A stretch of 33,595 bases of DNA from Clostridia bacterium (lineage in GTDB: Bacteria; Bacillota; Clostridia; Christensenellales; Aristaeellaceae). Position 1 is the stretch's first letter, and each line of letters opens with the position of its first letter. Location of the stretch: NCBI GenBank assembly GCA_017481825.1, contig JAFUOR010000067.1:1-33595 (forward strand). Reading direction: 5' to 3'. Below are positions 22,017 through 28,776 of the stretch, in pieces. The position numbers were made by a program, and so were the translations under genes. The notes below the pieces were generated by a model. It was not told the DNA's origin. It ran no database searches and worked only from the letters and a program-made list of their open reading frames with translations.

Positions 22017-23000
22017 TTATTCCTCGCCGCCCTTGCGGAAGACGCATGTCAGCACGCCATCCTGGGCCATGACGGTCATTTCAATGGGGAAATCATAATG
22101 GTTGATAAACCGGAAATCCTTCCAGGTGGCCACCGCGCAGTCGTGATTGCGCTTGGCGTACTGAACGCCTGCGTAGGAGTGCACATACCACTCGGTCAAT
22201 TCGACATTCATACCCTGCAGGGCCTGGAAGATGGTCGTGCTCACCTGGCACACGCCGCCGCTCACGCCCACGCCGTCACGACTGATGTTGGGCGCCTTCT
22301 TGTAGCCGTTGTCGTAGCTGTAAGGCGCGCACAGATCGTTGTAGGAGAACTCCTCGCCGGGCCAGATGACCGTGCCGTTGAGGCGCTCGATTGCCAGCTC
22401 GATATTATACACGCGGCCCACGATGAGGCTGTCATCCTCATCCAGGGGGAACCAGGTGGTGAAGCCGTAGATCGCATCGCCGGGGCGGGCCTCGCTGCCT
22501 CGCACAAAGGGTTCAAAGCGGAAGGAGCCCTCCGGCAGCTTAGTCTGGCTGCGCATCATGGGCACGTTGCCCTGCTGATCGATCACGGCAATGATATCGC
22601 CGGGCTTGACGGCATTGCCCTCGTAATCCTCCACCGTGAGAAAGGCCTCTTCCATCATGATGGCAAGGCCCTCCATGGGGACAAAGCCCGGCAGGGGCTC
22701 GGGGCCAATCTGCCACATTTCATAGAGGCGCTCCGTAGGCAGGTAGCCGACATCGCCCTCATAGCCGCAAAGGCACCATTCCTCGCCGTATTCGTAGACA
22801 TCCACAAAGGCGTCCTCCGGCACAAGGCCCAGCCAGTCGCGGCTGTCCATGTCCTGCACCTTGCGGATGCGCGTGTCGCGGTACATGCGGGCGCGGTAGA
22901 GGGGTTCCAGAGGATCGGCGTCGATGAAGGATTCTGCCTCCTCCGCCAGCGCCAGGACGGGCAGCAGCAGGAGAAGCAGCAGGCACAGCAGTTTCTTCAA
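22017..23000 (-). CDS. Secreted VanW-domain protein with N-terminal SH3-like region
   Basis: A 327-residue extracytoplasmic protein. Seen: signal peptide (LKKLLCLLLLLLLPVLALA), an SH3-like segment (about 28-110; RKVQDMDSRDWLGL, WCLCGYEGDVGYLP), then a VanW domain: NIELAIERLNGTVIWPGEEF, YKKAPNISRDGVGVSGGVCQ, STTIFQALQGMNVELTEWY and FPIEMTVMAQDG. VanW domains occur in vancomycin-resistance loci and many envelope proteins; the activity is not established. Start chosen as TTG 22998-23000, 9 nt after GGAGG, because it gives a perfect signal peptide; the upstream ATG at 23076 would add 26 unlikely residues. No vanHAX-like genes are nearby. Confidence 0.87.
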   Translation of the reverse strand: MKKLLCLLLLLLLPVLALAEEAESFIDADPLEPLYRARMYRDTRIRKVQDMDSRDWLGLVPEDAFVDVYEYGEEWCLCGYEGDVGYLPTERLYEMWQIGPEPLPGFVPMEGLAIMMEEAFLTVEDYEGNAVKPGDIIAVIDQQGNVPMMRSQTKLPEGSFRFEPFVRGSEARPGDAIYGFTTWFPLDEDDSLIVGRVYNIELAIERLNGTVIWPGEEFSYNDLCAPYSYDNGYKKAPNISRDGVGVSGGVCQVSTTIFQALQGMNVELTEWYVHSYAGVQYAKRNHDCAVATWKDFRFINHYDFPIEMTVMAQDGVLTCVFRKGGEE

Positions 23001-23117
23001 GGGTACATACCTCCACAGAGTGTTGCTTCTACATATATTACACCAGGGATGACGTTTTTCCTGCCGGAAGGGCTTCATTCAACATTGTAAAATGTCGCAG
23101 CAGGTGCGTACACGCTG

Positions 23118-23148
23118 AAAAAGGGAGGACGCTGCTGCATCCTCCCCC
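23118..23148 (-). terminator. Terminator after the GH3 gene
   Basis: Minus strand GGGAGGA, 10-nt loop, TCCTCCC, then TTTTT, 16 nt after the stop. Confidence 0.88.
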
Positions 23149-23163
23149 ACGATTCTGCCTGAT

Positions 23164-25254
23164 TTACTCAAAGGTGATGGTCGTCTTGATCGGAGCCGCG
23201 CCCATCAGCTCCACCGAGCGCTCGTCGGGCTGGCTCAGGCCGCAGTAGACGTCGAAGGTCTTGCCGTCGGCAATGCGCTCGCCCTCGTCGTTAACGACGG
23301 TGAAGGCATTCTTATCCAGCGTGATGGCGATCTGCTTCTCCTCGCCGGCCTTCAGGGCCACGCGGGCAAAGCCGGCCAGATGAGTGTTGCGCACCTCATA
23401 GGCGCTCTGGGTGTCGCGGACGTACACCTGCACAACGGTCTCGCCGTCCATCTTGCCGGTGTTGGCCACCGTGGCGGTGACCCAGCCGGTCTCGCCGTCC
23501 ATGGAGCAGTCCTTCACCTCGAAGGTGGTGTAGCTCAGTCCATAGCCGAAGGGATACAGCGCCTTACCCTCAAAGTAGCGGTAGGTGCGGTTCTTCATGT
23601 TGTAATCGGTGAACTCGGGCAGCTCATCCACGCTGTGGTAGAAGGTCAGCGGCAGCTTGCCAGAGGGACTCACCTCGCCAAAGAGGATCTCCGCCAGCGC
23701 AGTGCCGCCCGCCTGACCCGGATACCAGGCCAGCAGCTCCGCATCGCCCTGGGGCACATTGAGCGCAGAGCCCACCGCCACGACGGTCACCAGCGGTTTG
23801 CCGGTGGCAGCCAGGGCATCCAGCATCTTCTGCTGGCTCTCGGGCAGGTCAAGGTTGAGCTTGTCGCCGGAAGCAAAGGCATTGCCGGTATCGCCCTCTT
23901 CGCCCTCCAGGGTGGCATCAAGGCCCACGCAGGCGATGACCACGTCAGCCGCCTCCGCCACCATGGCGCACTCGGCCAGGCGGTCGCCTTCCAGGCCCAG
24001 GCTCTGCGCCTTGGGCTTGAACAGATGCGCGCCCTCGGAGTACAGCACGCGGATGCCATGCTCCTTCGCGTAAGCACGGATGCCCTCCAGGAAGGTCACA
24101 TAGCGGCTGGAAATGCCGTTGTAGTTGCCCTCCAGCGCGGGAATGCTGTCAGCATTGGGGCCAACCACCGCGATGGTCTTGACCTTGGCAGGATCCAGCG
24201 GCAGCACGCCGTTGTTGCGCAGCAGCACCATGGACTTCTCCGCCGCCGCCAGCGCCAGCGCGTCATGCTCGTCGGTATCGCAGTCAGTGAAGGGGATCTC
24301 GTCGTACTCGCAGTCATCGGCCAGAAGACCCATCAGGATACGGGAGGTGAACATGCGCTCGCAGCTCAGGGTGATATCGTCCTCGGTGACCAGACCCTCC
24401 TGGTAGGCCTGCATCATGTGCAGATAGGTGTTGCCGCAGTTCACGTCGCAGCCCATCTTGAGAGCCAGCGCAGCAGATTCGGGAGCGGTGCTGGTCACGA
24501 AATGACGGGTGTGGAAATCGCGGATGGCCCAGCAGTCGCTGGTCACATGGCCCTCAAAGCCCCACTTCTCACGCAGGATATCCACCAGCAGCGTCTTGGA
24601 GCCGCAGGCCGCCTCGCCATTGACGCGGTTGTACGCGCCCATGAAGGCCTCGACATTGGCTTCTTTCACCGCAGCCTCGAAGGCGGGCAGATAGGTCTCC
24701 CACATGTCCTTGGGCGTGGAGACAGCGTCAAACTCATGGCGGATGGCCTCAGGGCCGGAATGCACGGCAAAGTGCTTGGCGCAGGCGGCGGTTTTGAGGT
24801 ACTTGCCATCGCCCTGCAGGCCCTTGATGAAGCGCACGCCCAGACGGGTGGTCAGATAGGGGTCCTCGCCATAGGTCTCATGGCCGCGGCCCCAGCGGGG
24901 ATCACGGAAGATGTTGATGTTGGGGCTCCACATGCTCAGGCCCTTGTAGATGTCACGATCCTCGTGTGCGGCCTGACCGTTGTACTTGGCGCGGGCCTCA
25001 TGGCTGATGACCTTGGCGACCTCCTCATGGAAATCCTCGTCAAAGATGGCAGCCAGGCCGATGGCCTGGGGGAACACCGTCGCCGTACCGGCGCGGGCCA
25101 CGCCGTGCAGGGCTTCATTCCACCAGTTGTAGGCAGGAATGCCCAGACGCGGGATGGCGGGAGAATCAAAGCGGAGCTGGGAGGCTTTTTCCTCCAGCGT
25201 CATCTGCGCAACCAGTTCCTTGGCCTGGCGGCGCGCTTCAGTGCGATCCATCAT
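23164..25254 (-). CDS. Glycoside hydrolase family 3 beta-glycosidase (beta-xylosidase-like)
   Basis: A 696-residue retaining glycosidase without a signal peptide, so probably intracellular and acting on imported oligosaccharides. Seen: GH3 N-terminal barrel with YNWWNEALHGVAR (42-54), FPQAIGLAA, SPNINIFRDPRWGRGHETYG (110-129), KHFAVHSGPE (160-169), and the nucleophile Asp240 in TSDCWAI. The second domain starts near VVGPNAD (363-369) and carries the acid/base region EGEEGD (450-455). A fibronectin-III-like C-terminal domain follows (YRYFEGKALYPFGYGLSYT). The YNWWNEALHG signature is that of the xylosidase/arabinosidase GH3 branch. Start MMDR at 25252-25254, AAAGGAG 10 nt upstream. Its leader holds a LacI-type dyad. 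Confidence 0.93.
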   Translation of the reverse strand: MMDRTEARRQAKELVAQMTLEEKASQLRFDSPAIPRLGIPAYNWWNEALHGVARAGTATVFPQAIGLAAIFDEDFHEEVAKVISHEARAKYNGQAAHEDRDIYKGLSMWSPNINIFRDPRWGRGHETYGEDPYLTTRLGVRFIKGLQGDGKYLKTAACAKHFAVHSGPEAIRHEFDAVSTPKDMWETYLPAFEAAVKEANVEAFMGAYNRVNGEAACGSKTLLVDILREKWGFEGHVTSDCWAIRDFHTRHFVTSTAPESAALALKMGCDVNCGNTYLHMMQAYQEGLVTEDDITLSCERMFTSRILMGLLADDCEYDEIPFTDCDTDEHDALALAAAEKSMVLLRNNGVLPLDPAKVKTIAVVGPNADSIPALEGNYNGISSRYVTFLEGIRAYAKEHGIRVLYSEGAHLFKPKAQSLGLEGDRLAECAMVAEAADVVIACVGLDATLEGEEGDTGNAFASGDKLNLDLPESQQKMLDALAATGKPLVTVVAVGSALNVPQGDAELLAWYPGQAGGTALAEILFGEVSPSGKLPLTFYHSVDELPEFTDYNMKNRTYRYFEGKALYPFGYGLSYTTFEVKDCSMDGETGWVTATVANTGKMDGETVVQVYVRDTQSAYEVRNTHLAGFARVALKAGEEKQIAITLDKNAFTVVNDEGERIADGKTFDVYCGLSQPDERSVELMGAAPIKTTITFE

Positions 25255-25290
25255 ATTTCGTTAACTCCTTTCGAGGATGTTTGGATACGA

Positions 25291-25305
25291 TTGTTATGCT
25301 TACAA
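25291..25305. promoter_or_regulatory. LacI/CcpA-type dyad upstream of the GH3 gene
   Basis: TTGTTATGCTTACAA (reverse TTGTAAGCATAACAA) is a near-palindrome about 37 nt before the GH3 ATG. It resembles a LacI-family operator or a catabolite-response element shortened by one base. No regulator gene of that family is in the window. Confidence 0.4.
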
Positions 25306-25405
25306 ATTTCTACCGAAAGGTCGTCGATTCCTGCCCCGTGATTAACAAATATTTGCCCTCTTTTGCTCAAATTTTGTGGAACCAGTAGCGCGTTGCGCGA
25401 AACTC

Positions 25406-25414
25406 TGCTATAAT
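25406..25414 (+). promoter_or_regulatory. Extended -10 promoter for the HAD-hprK operon
   Basis: TGC-TATAAT (25406-25414), about 34 nt before the ATG at 25448. No good -35 at the right distance. Confidence 0.65.
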
Positions 25415-25447
25415 GCAGGAGACACTCCCCTTCCAAGGAGGACAGCT

Positions 25448-26257
25448 ATGCAAGTAAAGGCCATCGCCTTCGACCTGGATGACACGCTCCTGCGCTCGGA
25501 CGCCACTGTCTCGGATTACACAGTGGAGGTGCTCCACCGCGCAGCGCAGCGGGGCATCCACATCATTCCGGCCTCCGGGCGCACCCGCGACAGCATGTGG
25601 GCAACGGTGCAGCGCATCGGCTGCGCGTCCTGCTTCCTCTCCTGCAACGGATCGGAGGTCTGGTCGCCGGAGCGGCAGCTGCTGATGCAGGAGCTGCTGA
25701 GCGTTGAGCAAGCCCACGAGGTGGCGCAATTCGCCAGGGAGCGCGGCATCTACTGCCAGACCTATGCGGTGGATCGCTTTTTCTACACGGTTGAAAACCA
25801 ATGGGCTGCCAGCTATGCCAAAATGTCCTCCCTGCCGGGAGAATATGTGGGCGATCTGACAACTTTCATTCAAAAGCCCGTGACCAAGATCCTCATGATG
25901 GATGATCCCGAACGCATCGCGGTGCTTCTCCAGGAAGCCCAGGCGCATTTCGGCGACCGGGTTTCCCTGACCTGCTCCAAGCCCTATTTTCTGGAGTGCA
26001 ACCCCAAGCTGGCCACCAAGGGCAATGGTCTTCGCTGGTGTGCCAGGCACCTGGGCTTCCGCATGGACGAGCTGCTTGCCTTTGGCGACAGCCTCAACGA
26101 CGTGTCCATGCTTGAGGCCGCCGGAACAGGCGTCGCCATGCGCAACGCCCGGGAGGACGTGAAGGCCTTCGGCTTCCCCCAGTGCCGCACCAATGACGAG
26201 GACGGCGTGGCACGCTACATCGACGAAATGATACTCAGCGGAGGTTCATGCATATGA
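25448..26257 (+). CDS. HAD-family phosphatase (Cof type)
   Basis: A 269-residue haloacid-dehalogenase phosphatase, probably acting on a sugar phosphate. Seen: motif I AFDLDDTLLRSD (Asp8 nucleophile, Asp10), motif II PASGRTRD (41-48), a Cof-type IIB cap (about 85-190), motif III Lys in LATKGNGLRW, and motif IV GDSLNDVSMLEAAG. The C-terminus is typical. ATG at 25448 follows GGAGG by 6 nt. Its TGA overlaps the hprK ATG as ATGA, so the two are translationally coupled, which suggests a link with sugar-phosphate control; that is inference. The specific substrate is unknown. Confidence 0.93.
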   Translation: MQVKAIAFDLDDTLLRSDATVSDYTVEVLHRAAQRGIHIIPASGRTRDSMWATVQRIGCASCFLSCNGSEVWSPERQLLMQELLSVEQAHEVAQFARERGIYCQTYAVDRFFYTVENQWAASYAKMSSLPGEYVGDLTTFIQKPVTKILMMDDPERIAVLLQEAQAHFGDRVSLTCSKPYFLECNPKLATKGNGLRWCARHLGFRMDELLAFGDSLNDVSMLEAAGTGVAMRNAREDVKAFGFPQCRTNDEDGVARYIDEMILSGGSCI

Positions 26258-27183
26258 TTCAGGCTGCCGATTTCGCCAAAGCCCTTGAACTCACGGAGCT
26301 TTCTCCCTCCACCCGCAAGGAGTGGGACATCCGCACGGCGGATCTGAACCGCCCCGGCATGCAGTTCTGCGGCTTCTATGAGTATTTCGCCTTCGAGCGC
26401 CCGCAGGTGATCGGCAAGGTCGAGATGACCTACCTGGAGAACCTCGAGCCCAAGGCCCGCCGCGCGATGCTGAAAAAATACTTCTCCTTTGACATTCCCT
26501 GCGTCATCATCTGCCGCGGCATGCGCGCCCCGGAGGATCTTCTCAAGGCCGCCGCCGCCCGTGACATTGCTGTGTACCAGACGGACATGGTGACCACCAA
26601 GCTGACCTTCACCGCCATCAACTACCTGAACCGCTGCCTGGCGCCCCGCGTGACGCGTCACGGCGTGCTGGTCTCGGTGGATGGCATCGGCGTGCTGCTG
26701 ACGGGCGAGAGCGGCGTGGGCAAGTCGGAGGCTGCCCTGGAGCTGATCCGTCGTGGGCATCAGCTGGTTGCTGACGATGTGGTGGATATCTGCCGCGTGT
26801 CGGACACCCGCCTGGTGGGCGAATGCCCTGAGATGGTGCGCCACTTCATGGAGATCCGCGGTATCGGCATCATCGATATCCGCACGATGTACGGCGTGTC
26901 CGCCGTGGCCCAGAGCCGCTCCATCGATCTGGTGATGAACATGGAGCAGTGGGTCTCCGGCAAGGCCTACGACCGCCTCGGCCTGCACGAAGAGTACACC
27001 ACCATCCTGGGCGTGAAGGTGCCCAGCCAGACGCTGCCTGTACGCCCCGGACGCAACCTCGCCATCATCATCGAGGTGGCGGCACGCAACCTTTCCCTCA
27101 AGCGCCTGGGCTATTCCGCCGCCAAGGAGCTGGACAAGCGCATGCAGGAGATGATCATGAAGCGCAGCCAGCAGGACAAGTAA
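26254..27183 (+). CDS. hprK: HPr kinase/phosphorylase
   Basis: A 309-residue bifunctional enzyme that phosphorylates or dephosphorylates HPr on Ser46, feeding CcpA-dependent catabolite control in Bacillota. Seen: the N-terminal domain (1-130), catalytic His136 in RHGVLVSV, the P-loop GESGVGKSE (151-159), the ADD pair (173-175), and the signature MEIRGIGIIDI (199-209), followed by a C-terminal helix pair. Start chosen at ATG 26254, 9 nt from GGAGG; an ATG two codons earlier is too close. It is coupled to the HAD gene. In many relatives hprK is next to lgt or yvoD genes; none here. No ptsH, ptsI or ccpA is in the window. Confidence 0.96.
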   Translation: MIQAADFAKALELTELSPSTRKEWDIRTADLNRPGMQFCGFYEYFAFERPQVIGKVEMTYLENLEPKARRAMLKKYFSFDIPCVIICRGMRAPEDLLKAAAARDIAVYQTDMVTTKLTFTAINYLNRCLAPRVTRHGVLVSVDGIGVLLTGESGVGKSEAALELIRRGHQLVADDVVDICRVSDTRLVGECPEMVRHFMEIRGIGIIDIRTMYGVSAVAQSRSIDLVMNMEQWVSGKAYDRLGLHEEYTTILGVKVPSQTLPVRPGRNLAIIIEVAARNLSLKRLGYSAAKELDKRMQEMIMKRSQQDK

Positions 27184-27190
27184 AAACAGC

Positions 27191-27225
27191 AAGAGCCGGA
27201 GCGCACGCTTCCGGTTCTTCTTTTT
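27191..27225 (+). terminator. Terminator after hprK
   Basis: AAGAGCCGGA pairs with TCCGGTTCTT (one G-U) around a 9-nt loop, followed by CTTTTT. It is convergent with the next gene. Confidence 0.85.
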
Positions 27226-27583
27226 AAGAAAACAGAACGATGAAAAGCCAGATCAGGGACGGGCACAGGGCTACGCCGCTGAGCACCCTGAGGGTGGTCG
27301 AAGTCCTCTTCCACATGGGATAGCACGCAAAGTCAACTGCTGCACGGTGCCGCAGCCACACCGCCAGAATGAACACCGGCACGCTTCCGTAGGTGAAGCC
27401 GTACAGGCAGATGATGCCCAGCCACTGCATGGGCGCGTAGTGGTACAAGGGGTCCAGCAGCCCATAGATAGTAAGCGCGAAGATCAGGAGAAACAGGAAC
27501 GGCATCCCATCCAGCACCAGCTGCAGGGCAATGCGCCACTTCATGCGCGCACCAAAACAGCGCTCCCGGTTATTCGTCATCAT
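27224..27583 (-). CDS. Small polytopic membrane protein, unknown function
   Basis: A 119-residue protein with three transmembrane helices: FLFLLIFALTIYGLLDPLYH (about 29-48), GIICLYGFTYGSVPVFILAV and VLSGVALCPSLIWLFIVLF, with basic loops (RHRAAVDFACYPMWKRTST). It starts at MMTNNRERCF, ATG 27581-27583, 7 nt after AGGAGG; earlier in-frame residues lack a site. It has its own promoter at 27605-27633 and runs toward hprK, sharing the terminator area. I do not recognise a family. Confidence 0.7.
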   Translation of the reverse strand: MMTNNRERCFGARMKWRIALQLVLDGMPFLFLLIFALTIYGLLDPLYHYAPMQWLGIICLYGFTYGSVPVFILAVWLRHRAAVDFACYPMWKRTSTTLRVLSGVALCPSLIWLFIVLFS

Positions 27584-27604
27584 GCGCAGCCCTCCTTTGA
27601 TGAT

Positions 27605-27633
27605 ATGATAGCACAGATGCTGCCCTTCGTCAA
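27605..27633 (-). promoter_or_regulatory. Sigma-A promoter for the small membrane protein
   Basis: Minus strand TTGACG (27628-27633), 17-bp spacer, TATCAT (27605-27610) with an extended TG. Confidence 0.8.
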
Positions 27634-27673
27634 AAATCCCCTGCCAGCAGGAAAAAGCCCCCGCGCTGGCGAA

Positions 27674-27682
27674 TGATATAAT
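27674..27682 (+). promoter_or_regulatory. Extended -10 promoter for the ROK gene
   Basis: TGA-TATAAT (27674-27682), about 31 nt before the ATG at 27714. No good -35 is seen. Confidence 0.6.
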
Positions 27683-27713
27683 GAATGTTCCAAAACAAAG
27701 GAGGCATCCCTTT

Positions 27714-28658
27714 ATGGTATACATTGGCATTGACGTGGGCGGCACCGGCATTCAGGTCGGCATCGTCGATCAAAACGGCGTTATCCTGCAAAAGGGCGGC
27801 ATCGTGACCCGTACCGACGTGCCCTTCGCCACTCAGGTGAAGGCCATGGCTGACTGCGCGCTGGATACCCTTGCAAAGTCCGGCTACACCCTGGATGATG
27901 TGGCCAGCGTGGGCGCAGGCATCCCCGGCGTGGTGGATCCCCGGACGGGACGCATCGCCTTCTGCCCCAACCTCGGCTGGAAGGACGTGCCCTTTGCCCA
28001 GGAGATGCGCAGGCATATCGACAAGCCCGTCTACATGGACAATGACGCCACCGTCGCGGGCCTGGCAGAATCCGTTGCGGGTGTGAGCGCGGGCACCCAC
28101 TCCAGCGTCTTTTTGACCCTTGGCACCGGCGTTGGCGGCGGCATCGTGCTGGGCGGCAAGGTGTGGAGCGGCTTCCACGGCGTGGGCAGCGAAATCGGCC
28201 ACATGATCATCGAGATGGACGGCGAGCACTGCAACTGCGGCAACAACGGCTGCCTGGAGCGCTACTGCTCGGCCACGGCGATCATCCTTGCCGCACGCAA
28301 GGCTGTAGCGGAAAATCCGGATACCCTCATCATGACCAAGGCTGAGGGCGATCCCATGAAGATCAACGCCAAGGTAGTCTTCGACGCCGCGAAGGAGGGC
28401 GACGCGCTGGCCGTGAAGCTCTTTGGCGACTATGTCAAAGCGCTGTCCACCACCATCGTGAACATCATCCACTTCCTTGATCCCGAGGTCATTGCCCTGG
28501 GCGGCGGCGTATCGAAGGCCGGCGATTTCCTGCTGGACGCGGTACGTGCCGAGGTCGCCAGACTGGTCATGTACAAGACCCTGCCCTTTGCCCGCATTGA
28601 GATTGCCAGGCTCGGCCCGGACGCGGGCATCATCGGCGCGGCGATGCTGGGTCTGTAA
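27714..28658 (+). CDS. ROK-family sugar kinase (glucokinase-like)
   Basis: A 314-residue cytoplasmic kinase that phosphorylates glucose or a related hexose. Seen: ATP-phosphate motif YIGIDVGGTGIQVGIV (3-18), VGAGIPGVVDPRTG (67-80), the catalytic DNDA (109-112), LGTGVGGGIVL (136-146), EIGH (160-163) and the zinc motif CNCGNNGCLERYCS (173-186), then IALGGGVSKAGD. These are standard for the ROK kinases with a CXCGXXGCXE zinc site; there is no N-terminal helix-turn-helix, so it is a kinase, not a repressor. ATG at 27714 is 9 nt after AAAGGAGG. It would supply sugar phosphate downstream of the GH3 enzyme. Confidence 0.95.
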   Translation: MVYIGIDVGGTGIQVGIVDQNGVILQKGGIVTRTDVPFATQVKAMADCALDTLAKSGYTLDDVASVGAGIPGVVDPRTGRIAFCPNLGWKDVPFAQEMRRHIDKPVYMDNDATVAGLAESVAGVSAGTHSSVFLTLGTGVGGGIVLGGKVWSGFHGVGSEIGHMIIEMDGEHCNCGNNGCLERYCSATAIILAARKAVAENPDTLIMTKAEGDPMKINAKVVFDAAKEGDALAVKLFGDYVKALSTTIVNIIHFLDPEVIALGGGVSKAGDFLLDAVRAEVARLVMYKTLPFARIEIARLGPDAGIIGAAMLGL

Positions 28659-28743
28659 CAGCGCCATGTCGCTCTACTTTGCTGCGGTGATCTACGAGGC
28701 CCTGAGGCCTGTGCGCAAAGTCCGCTGAGATGAAACAGCATGA

Positions 28744-28774
28744 GCCCGGGAGGTTTTCGCCTCCCGGGCCTTTT
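28744..28774 (+). terminator. Terminator after the ROK gene
   Basis: GCCCGGGAGG and CCTCCCGGGC form a 10-bp stem around TTTTCG, followed by CTTTTGG. The minus direction has no T-run. Confidence 0.85.
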
Positions 28775-28776
28775 GG

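Noticed and set aside
23380-25341. 653-codon plus-strand frame opposite the GH3 gene
   Set aside because: Antisense shadow; no domain, and the minus frame is a clear GH3 enzyme.
28666-28728. 20-codon frame after the ROK gene (MSLYFAAVIYEALRPVRKVR)
   Set aside because: No ribosome binding site, and it lies in the short gap before the terminator.
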